A stretch of 5,628 nucleotides of DNA from an uncultured Holophagaceae bacterium (lineage in GTDB: Bacteria; Acidobacteriota; Holophagae; Holophagales; Holophagaceae), in the NCBI GenBank assembly GCA_903890595.1, contig CAITBU010000457.1, forward strand, positions 1-5,628, written 5' to 3'. How positions within the stretch are numbered: the first letter of the stretch is position 1; every line of letters begins with the position of its first letter. Below the pieces are notes generated by a model that did not search any database, was not told the DNA's origin, and was given only the letters and a program-made list of their open reading frames with translations. A program made the translations under genes and the position numbers. This document shows positions 1-5,628 of the stretch, piece by piece.

Positions 1-1530
1 CACGCCAGCCTGGTGTTTCGCGGCGGGCGAGCCGATGAGCCCACGGCCCTGGCGGGGGCCACGGACTTGCTGGCCCGCATCCTGTATGCCTCCACCTGGC
101 CGGAGGATGTGGAAGGGGGTCGAACCCAGGCGGCCCTGGACGCCCTGCTCAAGCAGGAGGAGGGCCTCCTGGAGTCCCTGCGACTGGAGCGCCTCCGGGA
201 GCTGCGGGCGCCCGGGACCGGCACTCACCGGGCTTCCCTGGAAGCGGGCCTGGCCGCTGTCCAGGCCCACCTGCAGGAGCACCTCTCGGCCTCGCCCCTG
301 CTGGATCTGGTGCGGGCCCAGGGTGGCCGCCAGTCCGCCGAGGCCACCGCCGATGCCCTCGTGGCCCGCCTGGACCTCCCGGTGGAGGCCTTCCAGGCCT
401 GGTGCCGCAGCGAGGGCCAGCGTCTGCGCACTCTGCAGCTGAGCCGCTTCTCGGAGGGTCGGGCGGCCCTGGTGGCCGACCTGCGCACCAAGGTCGAGGC
501 CGAGCCCGGTCCGGCCCTCATCCTGGGGGCGGCCCTCCCCGGTCACCCCTACGGCCGGAACCTGGCGGACCACCTGCCCACCGTGGAGGCTCTGCGCTGG
601 TCGGACCTGCGGGCGCACGCTCGGCGCAGCCTGAGCCCTGAGCGCCTCACCGTGATCCTGGTGGGGGGCCTGAGCCTCACGCAGGTTCTGCCCGACCTGG
701 AGAAGCACCTGGGCACCCTGCCCGTCCCCCTGGACCGGGAAGAGCCCCCCCTTCCGGAGATCCATGCCGGTCTGGGTGATCGCCGGGTGCAGGCCACGGT
801 TGGCACCACGCCCCGCCTGCTCACGGGCTGGCGCGTCCCCCCCCGGAGTCACCCCGACCACCTGCCCCTGCAGATGGCAGCCCACCTGCTGGGAGGGGGC
901 GCCAGCAGCAGGCTGTCCTCCCACCTCGTCCGCCAGAAGGCTCTGGCGCGCGAGGCCACCCTGCGCATGGACCTGCCGGGTGGGCGCCAGCCCGGCCTCC
1001 TGCTGGTGGAGCTGGAGCCCGCCCCGGGCCACAGCCTGGCTGAGCTGGAGGCGGCCCTGCATGCGGAGATCCTCATGCTCCAGCAGGAGCCCATCGCCCA
1101 GGCGGCCTGGTCCCGGGCCCTGGCCCAGCTGGAAGCGGACTACCTGCGCACCCTCGACGAGCCCGCTCGCTTGGCCGGGGCCCTGGGGCAGGCCTGGGCG
1201 GAGGGAGGCGACTGGCGCCTCCTGGACCTGGAAGCCCAGCGGCTGCGCAACCTGGCGCCGGAGACGGTCCAGGCCGCCGCCCGGGCCTGGCTGCAGCCCA
1301 GCCACCGCACCACCGCCCGCCTGGAGCCCTCGATGGCCGATGGCCAGGATCCCCTCGAGGCAGAGATGTCCCGGGTGCTGCTGGCCCTGGCGGCCACCCG
1401 GGTGAAAGACCTCGCCCAGCGGGAGCACCTGGTGGCCGAGGGTCTCCGCCAGCTGCGCATGCTAAGCCCCGACGAGCGGCGCCGCACCCTGCAGCTGCTG
1501 GAAGCCCAGCTGCCGGGGGCGAAGCGATGA
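1..1530 (+). CDS. M16 family (insulinase-like) protein, zinc motif lost, 5' end outside window
   Basis: The frame is open to the left edge, so this is the 3' part of a gene; 509 codons are visible. A GTG at base 13 could be read as a start, but it lies inside the first conserved M16 strand (FRGGRADEP), so the true start and any signal peptide are upstream. Numbering from base 1, the region that should read GxAHxxEH is GATDLLAR, giving Asp22, Ala25 and Arg26 in place of His, Glu, His. The usual downstream Glu ligand appears replaced by Ala159 or Asp160. A helical, charged insert follows (about 42-99). The fold then resumes with LPGHPYGRNL (179-188) and a second M16 domain containing GGGASSRL (298-305). 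There the substrate-binding Arg seems kept (Arg311), but the Tyr expected seven residues later is absent. A helical tail (445-509) follows the fold. It overlaps the next gene by four bases (ATGA). Likely periplasmic and non-proteolytic; the family call is firm, the role is inference. Confidence 0.88.
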   Translation, partial: HASLVFRGGRADEPTALAGATDLLARILYASTWPEDVEGGRTQAALDALLKQEEGLLESLRLERLRELRAPGTGTHRASLEAGLAAVQAHLQEHLSASPLLDLVRAQGGRQSAEATADALVARLDLPVEAFQAWCRSEGQRLRTLQLSRFSEGRAALVADLRTKVEAEPGPALILGAALPGHPYGRNLADHLPTVEALRWSDLRAHARRSLSPERLTVILVGGLSLTQVLPDLEKHLGTLPVPLDREEPPLPEIHAGLGDRRVQATVGTTPRLLTGWRVPPRSHPDHLPLQMAAHLLGGGASSRLSSHLVRQKALAREATLRMDLPGGRQPGLLLVELEPAPGHSLAELEAALHAEILMLQQEPIAQAAWSRALAQLEADYLRTLDEPARLAGALGQAWAEGGDWRLLDLEAQRLRNLAPETVQAAARAWLQPSHRTTARLEPSMADGQDPLEAEMSRVLLALAATRVKDLAQREHLVAEGLRQLRMLSPDERRRTLQLLEAQLPGAKR

Positions 1531-2738
1531 AGGCCACCCTCCTGGCCCTCCTGGCCACCACAACCCTCCTGGCCCAGCCCCGGGCCCACACCTTCACCCT
1601 GCCCAATGGGCTCCGGGTGGTCCACCTGGAGGACCGGGAGCGACCCCTGGTGCGGGTCTCCCTCCTGCTGCGGGTGCTGCCCTCCGACACCCCACCGGGA
1701 CGCCCCGGCCTGGCCCTCCTCGCTGGCCGGATGCTGACCGGCCCCGGCGGACCCCGCACCGAGGCCGTCGACCGGGACCTGGAGGCGGCAGGGATCCGCC
1801 TCGAGACCGCCAGTACCCCCGAGGGCATCACCTGGAAGCTGGCCGCCCGGAACCGTGAGCAGGACCGGGCCATGGGCCTCCTCGCCGAGCTGGTCCTCCG
1901 CCCGGTCCTCAACCCCCAGCACCTGGCGGCCTGTCGGGCGGACTGCATGAAGGACCTCTTTCAGCGGGGCGTCGCCCCCGGGGACCGCCTCCGCGAGGCC
2001 CTGGCCTGGGACCCCGCTGACCGGCCCACGGAGGGCACCCTCCTGGCCATCGGACCGGACGACCTGACCACCTTCCAGCAGCGGGTCTTCCGCCCGGAAC
2101 GGGCCACCCTCATTCTCCATGGCGACCTGGGCCTCGAGCAGGCCAAGCGCCTGGTGATCCTCAATTTTGGTTCCTGGCCGGCCGGCCCGCCCACCCCTGC
2201 TGCGCTCCCTTCGAACACCCCGACGCCGCCCCCAGCCCAGCCGGTCCTCATCCCCAGGCCAGGTCCTGCCCTGCGGATCCAGGCCCTGGCCCCCCTACCT
2301 GGGGACCTGCGCCCTGAATCGGCTGCCCTCCTCAGCCTGCTGGTCCCTGGGGACCCCCTCCTTGCGCCCCTCCGGGCCACCTGGGAGGGGACGGGCTTCG
2401 CGCTCACTCTGGATACCACCACCCTCGGCGGACAGGAGGCCTGGACCCTCTTCTTCGGGCGCCTAGCCACCCTGGCCCAGCGTGGGTTCAGCCCTGCCAA
2501 CCTGGACCGCGCCCGCCGGATCTGGGGGGCTTCCCTGAGCCTGGACGCCCTCGACCCTGAGGCCCAACTGGCCCGGGCCCTGGCGACCCTGGAAGGCCGA
2601 ACACCCACCCGGGAGGCCCTCGGTGCCCTGACCCTGAAGGACCTGAACGCAGACCTGCGGCGCTGGCTGGAGCCCACCCACCTCCGGGTCGGGGCGGTCG
2701 GCCCGGCGGGGACCCTGGAGGCTCTGGCTAAACCGTGA
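1527..2738 (+). CDS. Secreted M16 family protein, second of a tandem pair, no zinc motif
   Basis: This 403-residue protein starts at an ATG inside the ATGA junction with the preceding gene, indicating translational coupling. Residues 1-20 form a signal peptide (MKATLLALLATTTLLA core) with possible cleavage after Ala16 or Ala20, placing it in the periplasm. The M16 N-domain begins at once: FTLPNGLRVVHLED (23-36), then GLALLAGRML (61-70), where the HxxEH positions are Leu64, Gly67 and Arg68. EAAGIRLE (87-94) matches the usual helix/strand after the motif. A Pro-rich linker (about 218-247) joins a shortened C-domain in which the GGxSSRL signature and a clear Arg/Tyr pair are not recognisable. 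At about 400 residues it is the usual size of the non-catalytic partner in bacterial M16 pairs; what is odd is that its partner is also without the motif. Its last 11 bases overlap the convergent purC gene. Possible roles are scaffold, chaperone or peptide binding; none is shown by sequence. Confidence 0.87.
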   Translation: MKATLLALLATTTLLAQPRAHTFTLPNGLRVVHLEDRERPLVRVSLLLRVLPSDTPPGRPGLALLAGRMLTGPGGPRTEAVDRDLEAAGIRLETASTPEGITWKLAARNREQDRAMGLLAELVLRPVLNPQHLAACRADCMKDLFQRGVAPGDRLREALAWDPADRPTEGTLLAIGPDDLTTFQQRVFRPERATLILHGDLGLEQAKRLVILNFGSWPAGPPTPAALPSNTPTPPPAQPVLIPRPGPALRIQALAPLPGDLRPESAALLSLLVPGDPLLAPLRATWEGTGFALTLDTTTLGGQEAWTLFFGRLATLAQRGFSPANLDRARRIWGASLSLDALDPEAQLARALATLEGRTPTREALGALTLKDLNADLRRWLEPTHLRVGAVGPAGTLEALAKP

Positions 2739-3606
2739 TGCCGAAGCGGCTCGCCAGGTCCAGGTAGCGCGCCCGGATGCCCTCAACAACCGGGGGCGGG
2801 AGGTGCGGGGCGGGTGGCTGCTTGTCCCAGCCTGGGACGGATTCCAGGTAGTCCCGGAGGAACTGCTTGTCGAGGCTCGGGGGATTCTCGCCCGGCGTCC
2901 AGCGATCGGCCAACCAGTAGCGGCTGCTGTCGGGGGTGAGGGCCTCGTCGATGAGGAGCAGCTCGCCCGCCGGATCGAGGCCAAACTCGAACTTGGTGTC
3001 GGCGAGCAGGATCCCGTGTTCGGCCGCCAGCGCGGCGCCCCGCTGGTAGAGGGCCAGACTGAGCTCCCGCACCCGGTCGGCGGTGGTCTCGCCGATCATC
3101 TCGGCCATGCGCTCAAAGGAGATGTTCTCGTCGTGCCCCTCCTCGGCCTTGGTGGCGGGGGTGAAGATCGGCTCAGGCAGGCGGTCAGCGAGCCTCAGGC
3201 CCGCAGGCAGGGGCACACCGCACACGGCCCCGTCGGCCTGGTACTCCTTCCAGCCGCTGCCCGCCAAGTAGCCCCGCACCACGCACTCCACAGGCAGGGG
3301 CTCGGTCTTCTCCACCACCACGGCCCGCCCGGCCAGCTCCTCGCGGAAGGCCTCAAGTTCAGCGGGCCAGCCCGCCTTCCCCCGGAAGTGGTTGGGCACC
3401 AGGTCCTCCGTGACGGAGAACCAGTGGGACGCCACGGCCGTGAGGATCCGCCCCTTGTCAGGAATGCCGTCAGGCATGATGCAGTCGAAAGCACTGATGC
3501 GGTCCGTGGCAACGATCAGGAGCAAGCTGCCCAGATCATAGACGTCGCGGACCTTGCCCCGGCGAAAGAGCGGAAATGGCAGGTTGGTGCTCAGCAACAC
3601 AGACAT
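2728..3606 (-). CDS. purC: Phosphoribosylaminoimidazole-succinocarboxamide synthase (SAICAR synthase)
   Basis: PurC joins L-aspartate to CAIR using ATP, giving SAICAR, in cytoplasmic de novo purine synthesis (EC 6.3.2.6). The 292-residue product has the family landmarks in order: GKVRDVYD (17-24, nucleotide-binding start), ATDRISAFD (33-41), DKGRIL (50-55), first signature LPVECVVRGYLAGSG (104-118), PEPIFTPATKAEEGHDEN (145-161), second signature LADTKFEFG (201-209) and LLIDEALTPDSSRYW (217-231). It is longer than the roughly 237-residue E. coli form and resembles the long yeast ADE1 type, with an extra C-terminal segment (about 232-292). The ATG at 3604-3606 is supported by GAGG five bases upstream and by the conserved N-terminus beginning immediately. 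It stands alone here, not beside other pur genes, and converges on the M16 gene with an 11-base overlap. Its upstream leader runs into the heptamer repeats. No truncation or missing motif is seen. Confidence 0.97.
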   Translation of the reverse strand: MSVLLSTNLPFPLFRRGKVRDVYDLGSLLLIVATDRISAFDCIMPDGIPDKGRILTAVASHWFSVTEDLVPNHFRGKAGWPAELEAFREELAGRAVVVEKTEPLPVECVVRGYLAGSGWKEYQADGAVCGVPLPAGLRLADRLPEPIFTPATKAEEGHDENISFERMAEMIGETTADRVRELSLALYQRGAALAAEHGILLADTKFEFGLDPAGELLLIDEALTPDSSRYWLADRWTPGENPPSLDKQFLRDYLESVPGWDKQPPAPHLPPPVVEGIRARYLDLASRFGITV

Positions 3607-3611
3607 GGGAA

Positions 3612-3615
3612 CCTC
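3612..3615 (-). promoter_or_regulatory. Ribosome binding site of purC
   Basis: On the minus strand the sequence reads GAGG, followed by five bases (TTCCC) and the ATG of purC. The spacing is normal and supports this start over downstream alternatives. Confidence 0.7.
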
Positions 3616-3650
3616 GGGGTGGGTTCATTGTCGCAGAGGGGCGGGGGGCT

Positions 3651-3692
3651 ATCAGCTATCGGCTATCAGCTATCAGCTATCGGCTATCGGCT
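3651..3692 (+). repeat. Six tandem heptamers, consensus ATCRGCT
   Basis: Six perfect back-to-back copies of a 7-base unit occur without gaps: ATCAGCT, ATCGGCT, ATCAGCT, ATCAGCT, ATCGGCT, ATCGGCT. Only the fourth base varies (A or G). The array starts 45 bases upstream of the purC start codon, so it lies in the purC promoter or leader. The reverse complement of the unit (AGCYGAT) recurs at 3735-3755 and 3807-3834, giving exact inverted matches of 13 bases, for example 3665-3677 with 3736-3748 and 3659-3671 with 3814-3826. Short tandem heptamers are known in other bacteria (the STRR repeats of cyanobacteria), but I do not recognise this as a named family. Confidence 0.92.
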
Positions 3693-3693
3693 A

Positions 3694-3765
3694 AAGCGGG
3701 CCCCGGATGGGCCCAACTTCCGGGTGCGGGGTTTGGCTGATAGCTGATCGCCGACAGCCCTCATT
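3694..3765 (+). repeat. 72-base direct repeat unit, copy A
   Basis: This segment aligns without gaps to 3766-3820 at a constant offset of 72 bases. The ends match best: AAGC at the start, and TTTGGCTGA(T/C)AGCTGAT followed by GCCGACAGC at the end; the middle is about half identical. By hand count, roughly 40 of the first 55 bases agree. The copy ends in reversed heptamers GGCTGAT, AGCTGAT, CGCCGAC (3735-3755). It also carries GGGCCC at 3698-3703 and again at 3709-3714, able to form a six-base-pair stem with a five-base loop. There is no T-run after it on either strand, so a terminator is not supported. Confidence 0.65.
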
Positions 3766-3842
3766 AAGCAGGCCCTGGGTGGGTCGAGCACCAGGTGGTT
3801 GGCTTTGGCTGACAGCTGATAGCCGACAGCTGCTCCTAAATA
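3766..3842 (+). repeat. 72-base direct repeat unit, copy B
   Basis: This is the second, diverged copy of the unit at 3694-3765. It ends in four reversed heptamers, GGCTGAC, AGCTGAT, AGCCGAC and the imperfect AGCTGCT (3807-3834), followed by CCTAAATAAGC, which resembles the CTCATTAAGC sequence that separates copy A from copy B. The end of this copy runs into the last codons and TAG stop (3836-3838, minus strand) of the TPR gene, so the repeat reaches the edge of a coding region. The end coordinate is approximate. Confidence 0.6.
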
Positions 3843-4876
3843 AGCTCCGGCAGGTGCCTCGGCGTGGGGGCGGACCAGTGCAGGCCGGAGGGTAGGAGCG
3901 CGTAGCGGTTCATGACACCGACCCAGCGGGCCAGCTCGGACTCGTGCACCCGGCCATCCTGGCCCATGGGCAGGCCCAGGCGCTGGGTAAGGTCATCCAC
4001 TTCGCCGCCACTGATGCCCAGCAGGTCCGGCAGGTCCTCCAGGGCGTGCATCCGGTCCCCCGGGGGGGGGCTCAGCACCCGGTAGTCAAAGGTCTCCTGC
4101 AGCACCGATGTGGTAGCGGCGGCATCCAGCTCCTGGGCGGCATCCAGGTGGGGGAAGGGGTTGCCCCCCAGGAGTCCCATGGCCTGGGCCATGCCGAGGT
4201 GAGCCAAAAGATGCAGCGGCTGGGTCTTGAGGACGGCCTCGAAGGCAGCCCGGGCCTCCTGGGGCTTGCCCAGGGCCAGAAAGGCCTCCCCCAGCCGGAG
4301 CTTCGCCTCCAGACGGTCGGGCTCGGCCCGGGTCCAGCGCTCCGCGACGGCGACCATCTCCTCGGGCATCCCCTGGCTCCGAAAGAAGCTGGCCAGATAG
4401 GCCAGGCTGGCCACATCCCGGGGGGCCACCATGAGGAGGCGGTCCAAGATCTCAGCAGCCCGGATGGCCTGGCCTTCCTGGTCGAGCTTGCGGGCCCAGT
4501 CCCGGAAGATCTCCACCTGCCGTGCCACCGGGTGGTTGAGGGTGGACCGGGTCGGGTCTGTAGGATGAAGGATCTGCGTCTTCACCCAGAGGTAGCGCAG
4601 GGCATTCCGCCCCTCGGGCTCGGTCAGCCCTTCTTCGAGCGCATGGATGATGAGCTTCAGGCCGTATTCCCAGTAGTCGGGCATGGGCATCTGCACATGG
4701 GTGCGCAGCTCCCGGCGGAGCGGCTCGAGGTGGTTGCCGGGTCGCCCAAGGTGGAGGCGGAGCCGGATCAACTCCAAGCCAACCTCCTCGCCGGGCTGGA
4801 TGGCCATGCGCAGGGCCAGCTCCCCGGTTTCCGGGTCGAAGTCATCGAGAATCAGGAAGCGGAGCGTTGCCCTCAT
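3836..4876 (-). CDS. TPR protein with C-terminal helix-turn-helix-like domain
   Basis: This 346-residue protein has no signal peptide or membrane segment and is probably cytoplasmic. An N-terminal helical region (about 1-130) is unfamiliar. About three tetratricopeptide repeats follow (135-235): GQAIRAAEILDRLLMVAPRD, the next helix pair with AYLASFFRSQGMPEEMVAVAER, and AKLRLGEAFLALGKPQEARA with its partner helix. TPRs mediate protein contacts. Residues 278-320 (DLPDLLGISGGEVDDLTQRLG, then DGRVHESELARWV) have the helix-turn-helix-wing-helix layout of MerR/excisionase-type domains; this is a pattern judgement. A run of nine C bases encodes part of SPPPGD (269-274) just before it. The ATG at 4876 is chosen because codons upstream turn AT-rich and atypical (TTA, AGA, GCA, CTT). 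However, it lacks a Shine-Dalgarno sequence, and a GTG at 4966 with AGGA five bases upstream would add 30 residues. Transcribed divergently from the barrel gene. Exact function unknown. Confidence 0.82.
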   Translation of the reverse strand: MRATLRFLILDDFDPETGELALRMAIQPGEEVGLELIRLRLHLGRPGNHLEPLRRELRTHVQMPMPDYWEYGLKLIIHALEEGLTEPEGRNALRYLWVKTQILHPTDPTRSTLNHPVARQVEIFRDWARKLDQEGQAIRAAEILDRLLMVAPRDVASLAYLASFFRSQGMPEEMVAVAERWTRAEPDRLEAKLRLGEAFLALGKPQEARAAFEAVLKTQPLHLLAHLGMAQAMGLLGGNPFPHLDAAQELDAAATTSVLQETFDYRVLSPPPGDRMHALEDLPDLLGISGGEVDDLTQRLGLPMGQDGRVHESELARWVGVMNRYALLPSGLHWSAPTPRHLPELI

Positions 4877-5038
4877 GGAATCGAGGGTAGCAAACCCGGG
4901 GAAGACTTGGAGGCCCCAGCCTCTGTTGCACGGTGGTGCTAAAAGATCTTCGGAAAATTCCTTCACCTAGATCCTAAGATGGTTGACCCGGCCCCATCCG
5001 GGACCGATGATGCCTTATCTGTGCGACTGGAGACCTCG
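4877..5038. promoter_or_regulatory. Divergent intergenic region between TPR and barrel genes
   Basis: This 162-base gap separates two divergent genes, so it should contain both promoters. The stretch 4935-4980 is markedly more AT-rich than its surroundings and includes the palindrome AAGATCTT (4942-4949). For the + strand gene, TTGACC (4983-4988) with GATGAT 17 bases later (5006-5011) is a possible sigma70-type pair, matching the consensus at five and four of six positions. CCCGG (4987-4991) and CCGGG (4998-5002) form a short inverted repeat inside its spacer. No convincing promoter pair was found for the minus-strand gene. The promoter assignment is a guess; the divergent layout is certain. 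Confidence 0.4.
5029..5032 (+). promoter_or_regulatory. Ribosome binding site of the barrel gene
   Basis: GGAG lies six bases before the ATG at 5039. It decides the start: the in-frame ATG at 4979 has no comparable site, and its 20 extra residues would bury the signal peptide. Confidence 0.7.
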
Positions 5039-5626
5039 ATGCGCAAGCCAAGCCTCCTCCTGTTCCTGCTGGCTGCCCTGCCGGCCTGGTCAGGCGAGGT
5101 GGGCATCCTGCTGGACAAGCAGGTGGGCAAGGCCCAGGCAGCCTTGGGTTTCAGTACCCAGAAGTACGACGCCGTCAGCCCCACCGGCCAGGGCTTCCGA
5201 ATTGGCATGGATGTCCTGGACCTGAAGGTGGCAGCCCTCCAGATGAACGCCACCTGGCACAACCGCACCAGCTCTGACCTGAGCTACGGCGGTGCCCGCC
5301 TCGGGGACCTGGAGAACCAGTACTGGGCTGCCGGTGCGACCGTGAACTGGAAGCTGCTGGTGAACTTCGGCGCGGGCGTCGAGTACCGCTCGGAGAAGAT
5401 CACCTACCGCCCCACCGTCGGTGCAGGTGCCGATGCCACCCTGCTCCGTCCCTGGGCCAAGGTCAACTTCGGCTTCAGCATCCCCACGCCGGTGGTGAGC
5501 CCCTTCATCCTGCTGGAGCTGGCCGCCCCCCTCTCCCGGCGGGACTCCACCAGCACGCCCAAGGACTTCGCCGAAGCCATGGCCCCCCAGATGCAGGTGG
5601 GGCTCTACGGCGGCATTCGGTTCTAG
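5039..5626 (+). CDS. Probable outer-membrane beta-barrel protein, function unknown
   Basis: The product is 195 residues. The first 18 form a typical signal peptide: Met-Arg-Lys, a hydrophobic core (LLLFLLAALPA) and Ala-Trp-Ser before Gly19. The mature part of about 177 residues shows alternating polar/hydrophobic stretches typical of amphipathic beta strands: AQAALGFS (32-39), DLKVAALQMNATWH (61-74), WAAGATVNWKLLVNFGAGVEY (96-116), RPWAKVNFGFSI (137-148), SPFILLELAAPL (154-165) and MQVGLYGGIRF (185-195). The final Phe after alternating residues is the usual signal recognised by the BAM complex. The size suits a small barrel of about eight strands. I do not recognise a specific family; it could be a porin-like, OmpA/OmpW-like or adhesion-related protein. 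It starts at the ATG with a good GGAG site, is divergent from the TPR gene, and its TAG stop lies two bases before the window end. Confidence 0.8.
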   Translation: MRKPSLLLFLLAALPAWSGEVGILLDKQVGKAQAALGFSTQKYDAVSPTGQGFRIGMDVLDLKVAALQMNATWHNRTSSDLSYGGARLGDLENQYWAAGATVNWKLLVNFGAGVEYRSEKITYRPTVGAGADATLLRPWAKVNFGFSIPTPVVSPFILLELAAPLSRRDSTSTPKDFAEAMAPQMQVGLYGGIRF

Positions 5627-5628
5627 TC

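Noticed and set aside
837..844. Run of eight C in the first M16 gene as a phase-variation site
   Set aside because: Several runs of seven or eight C occur in this GC-rich gene, and nothing singles this one out.
1140..2120. Long open frame on the minus strand (326 codons) antisense to both M16 genes
   Set aside because: It crosses the junction of two well-supported genes, is Gly/Gln/Arg-rich with no recognisable domain, and is what high-GC coding DNA gives on its antisense strand.
3698..3714. GGGCCC hairpin as an intrinsic terminator for the TPR gene
   Set aside because: No U-run follows the stem on either strand, and GGGCCC is common by chance in DNA of this composition.
2803..3747. Open frame on the plus strand opposite purC, running into the heptamers
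   Set aside because: It is the shadow of a certain purC gene. Its tail repeats QLSAIGY only because a heptamer read in threes gives a seven-residue period.
3651..3834. CRISPR-like array
   Set aside because: The repeats are 7 bases, directly adjacent with no unique spacers, and partly inverted; no cas genes are present.
3944..4942. Plus-strand open frame opposite the TPR gene
   Set aside because: Low-complexity Gly/Leu/His/Gln composition with no motif, whereas the minus strand has clear TPRs and good codon use.
4979..5038. Upstream ATG at 4979 as the start of the barrel gene
   Set aside because: It would place 20 polar residues before a clear signal peptide, and the ATG at 5039 has a well-spaced GGAG.

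Overview
The window is GC-rich, with coding regions that strongly prefer G or C at third codon positions. It looks like a Gram-negative bacterial chromosome: there are two secreted M16-type proteins and a small outer-membrane-barrel-like protein with an N-terminal signal peptide and a C-terminal Phe. The gene styles (tandem M16 proteins with a long helical insert, a long-form PurC of the yeast ADE1 type) remind me of Acidobacteriota, perhaps the Holophagae (Geothrix/Holophaga). That assignment is inference from protein style, not from a search.

Left third (1-2738, + strand): two consecutive genes of the M16 (insulinase/pitrilysin) fold, joined by an ATGA overlap, so almost certainly one operon. 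The first is cut by the left edge. Both keep the sequence frame around the M16 zinc site, but neither keeps any of the three HxxEH residues. They look like a non-catalytic pair, comparable in principle to the core proteins of mitochondrial complex III.

Middle (2728-3606, - strand): purC, encoding SAICAR synthase of de novo purine synthesis. It converges on the second M16 gene and the two coding ends share 11 bases, leaving no room for a terminator between them.

3607-3835 is the main non-coding interval. It holds six perfect tandem heptamers (ATCRGCT), then two diverged copies of a roughly 72-base unit, each ending in the same heptamer in the opposite orientation. It is a compound direct/inverted repeat sitting just upstream of purC and just downstream of the next gene.

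Right (3836-4876, - strand): a TPR protein whose C-terminus resembles a MerR/excisionase-type helix-turn-helix; a run of nine C residues precedes that domain. Divergently transcribed from it is a secreted, probable outer-membrane beta-barrel protein of 195 residues (5039-5626). The 162-base gap between them should hold both promoters.

The only functional grouping the layout supports is the M16 pair. purC is housekeeping; the TPR and barrel genes share a divergent promoter region but nothing in the sequence ties their functions together. No RNA genes, insertion sequences or CRISPR arrays were seen.
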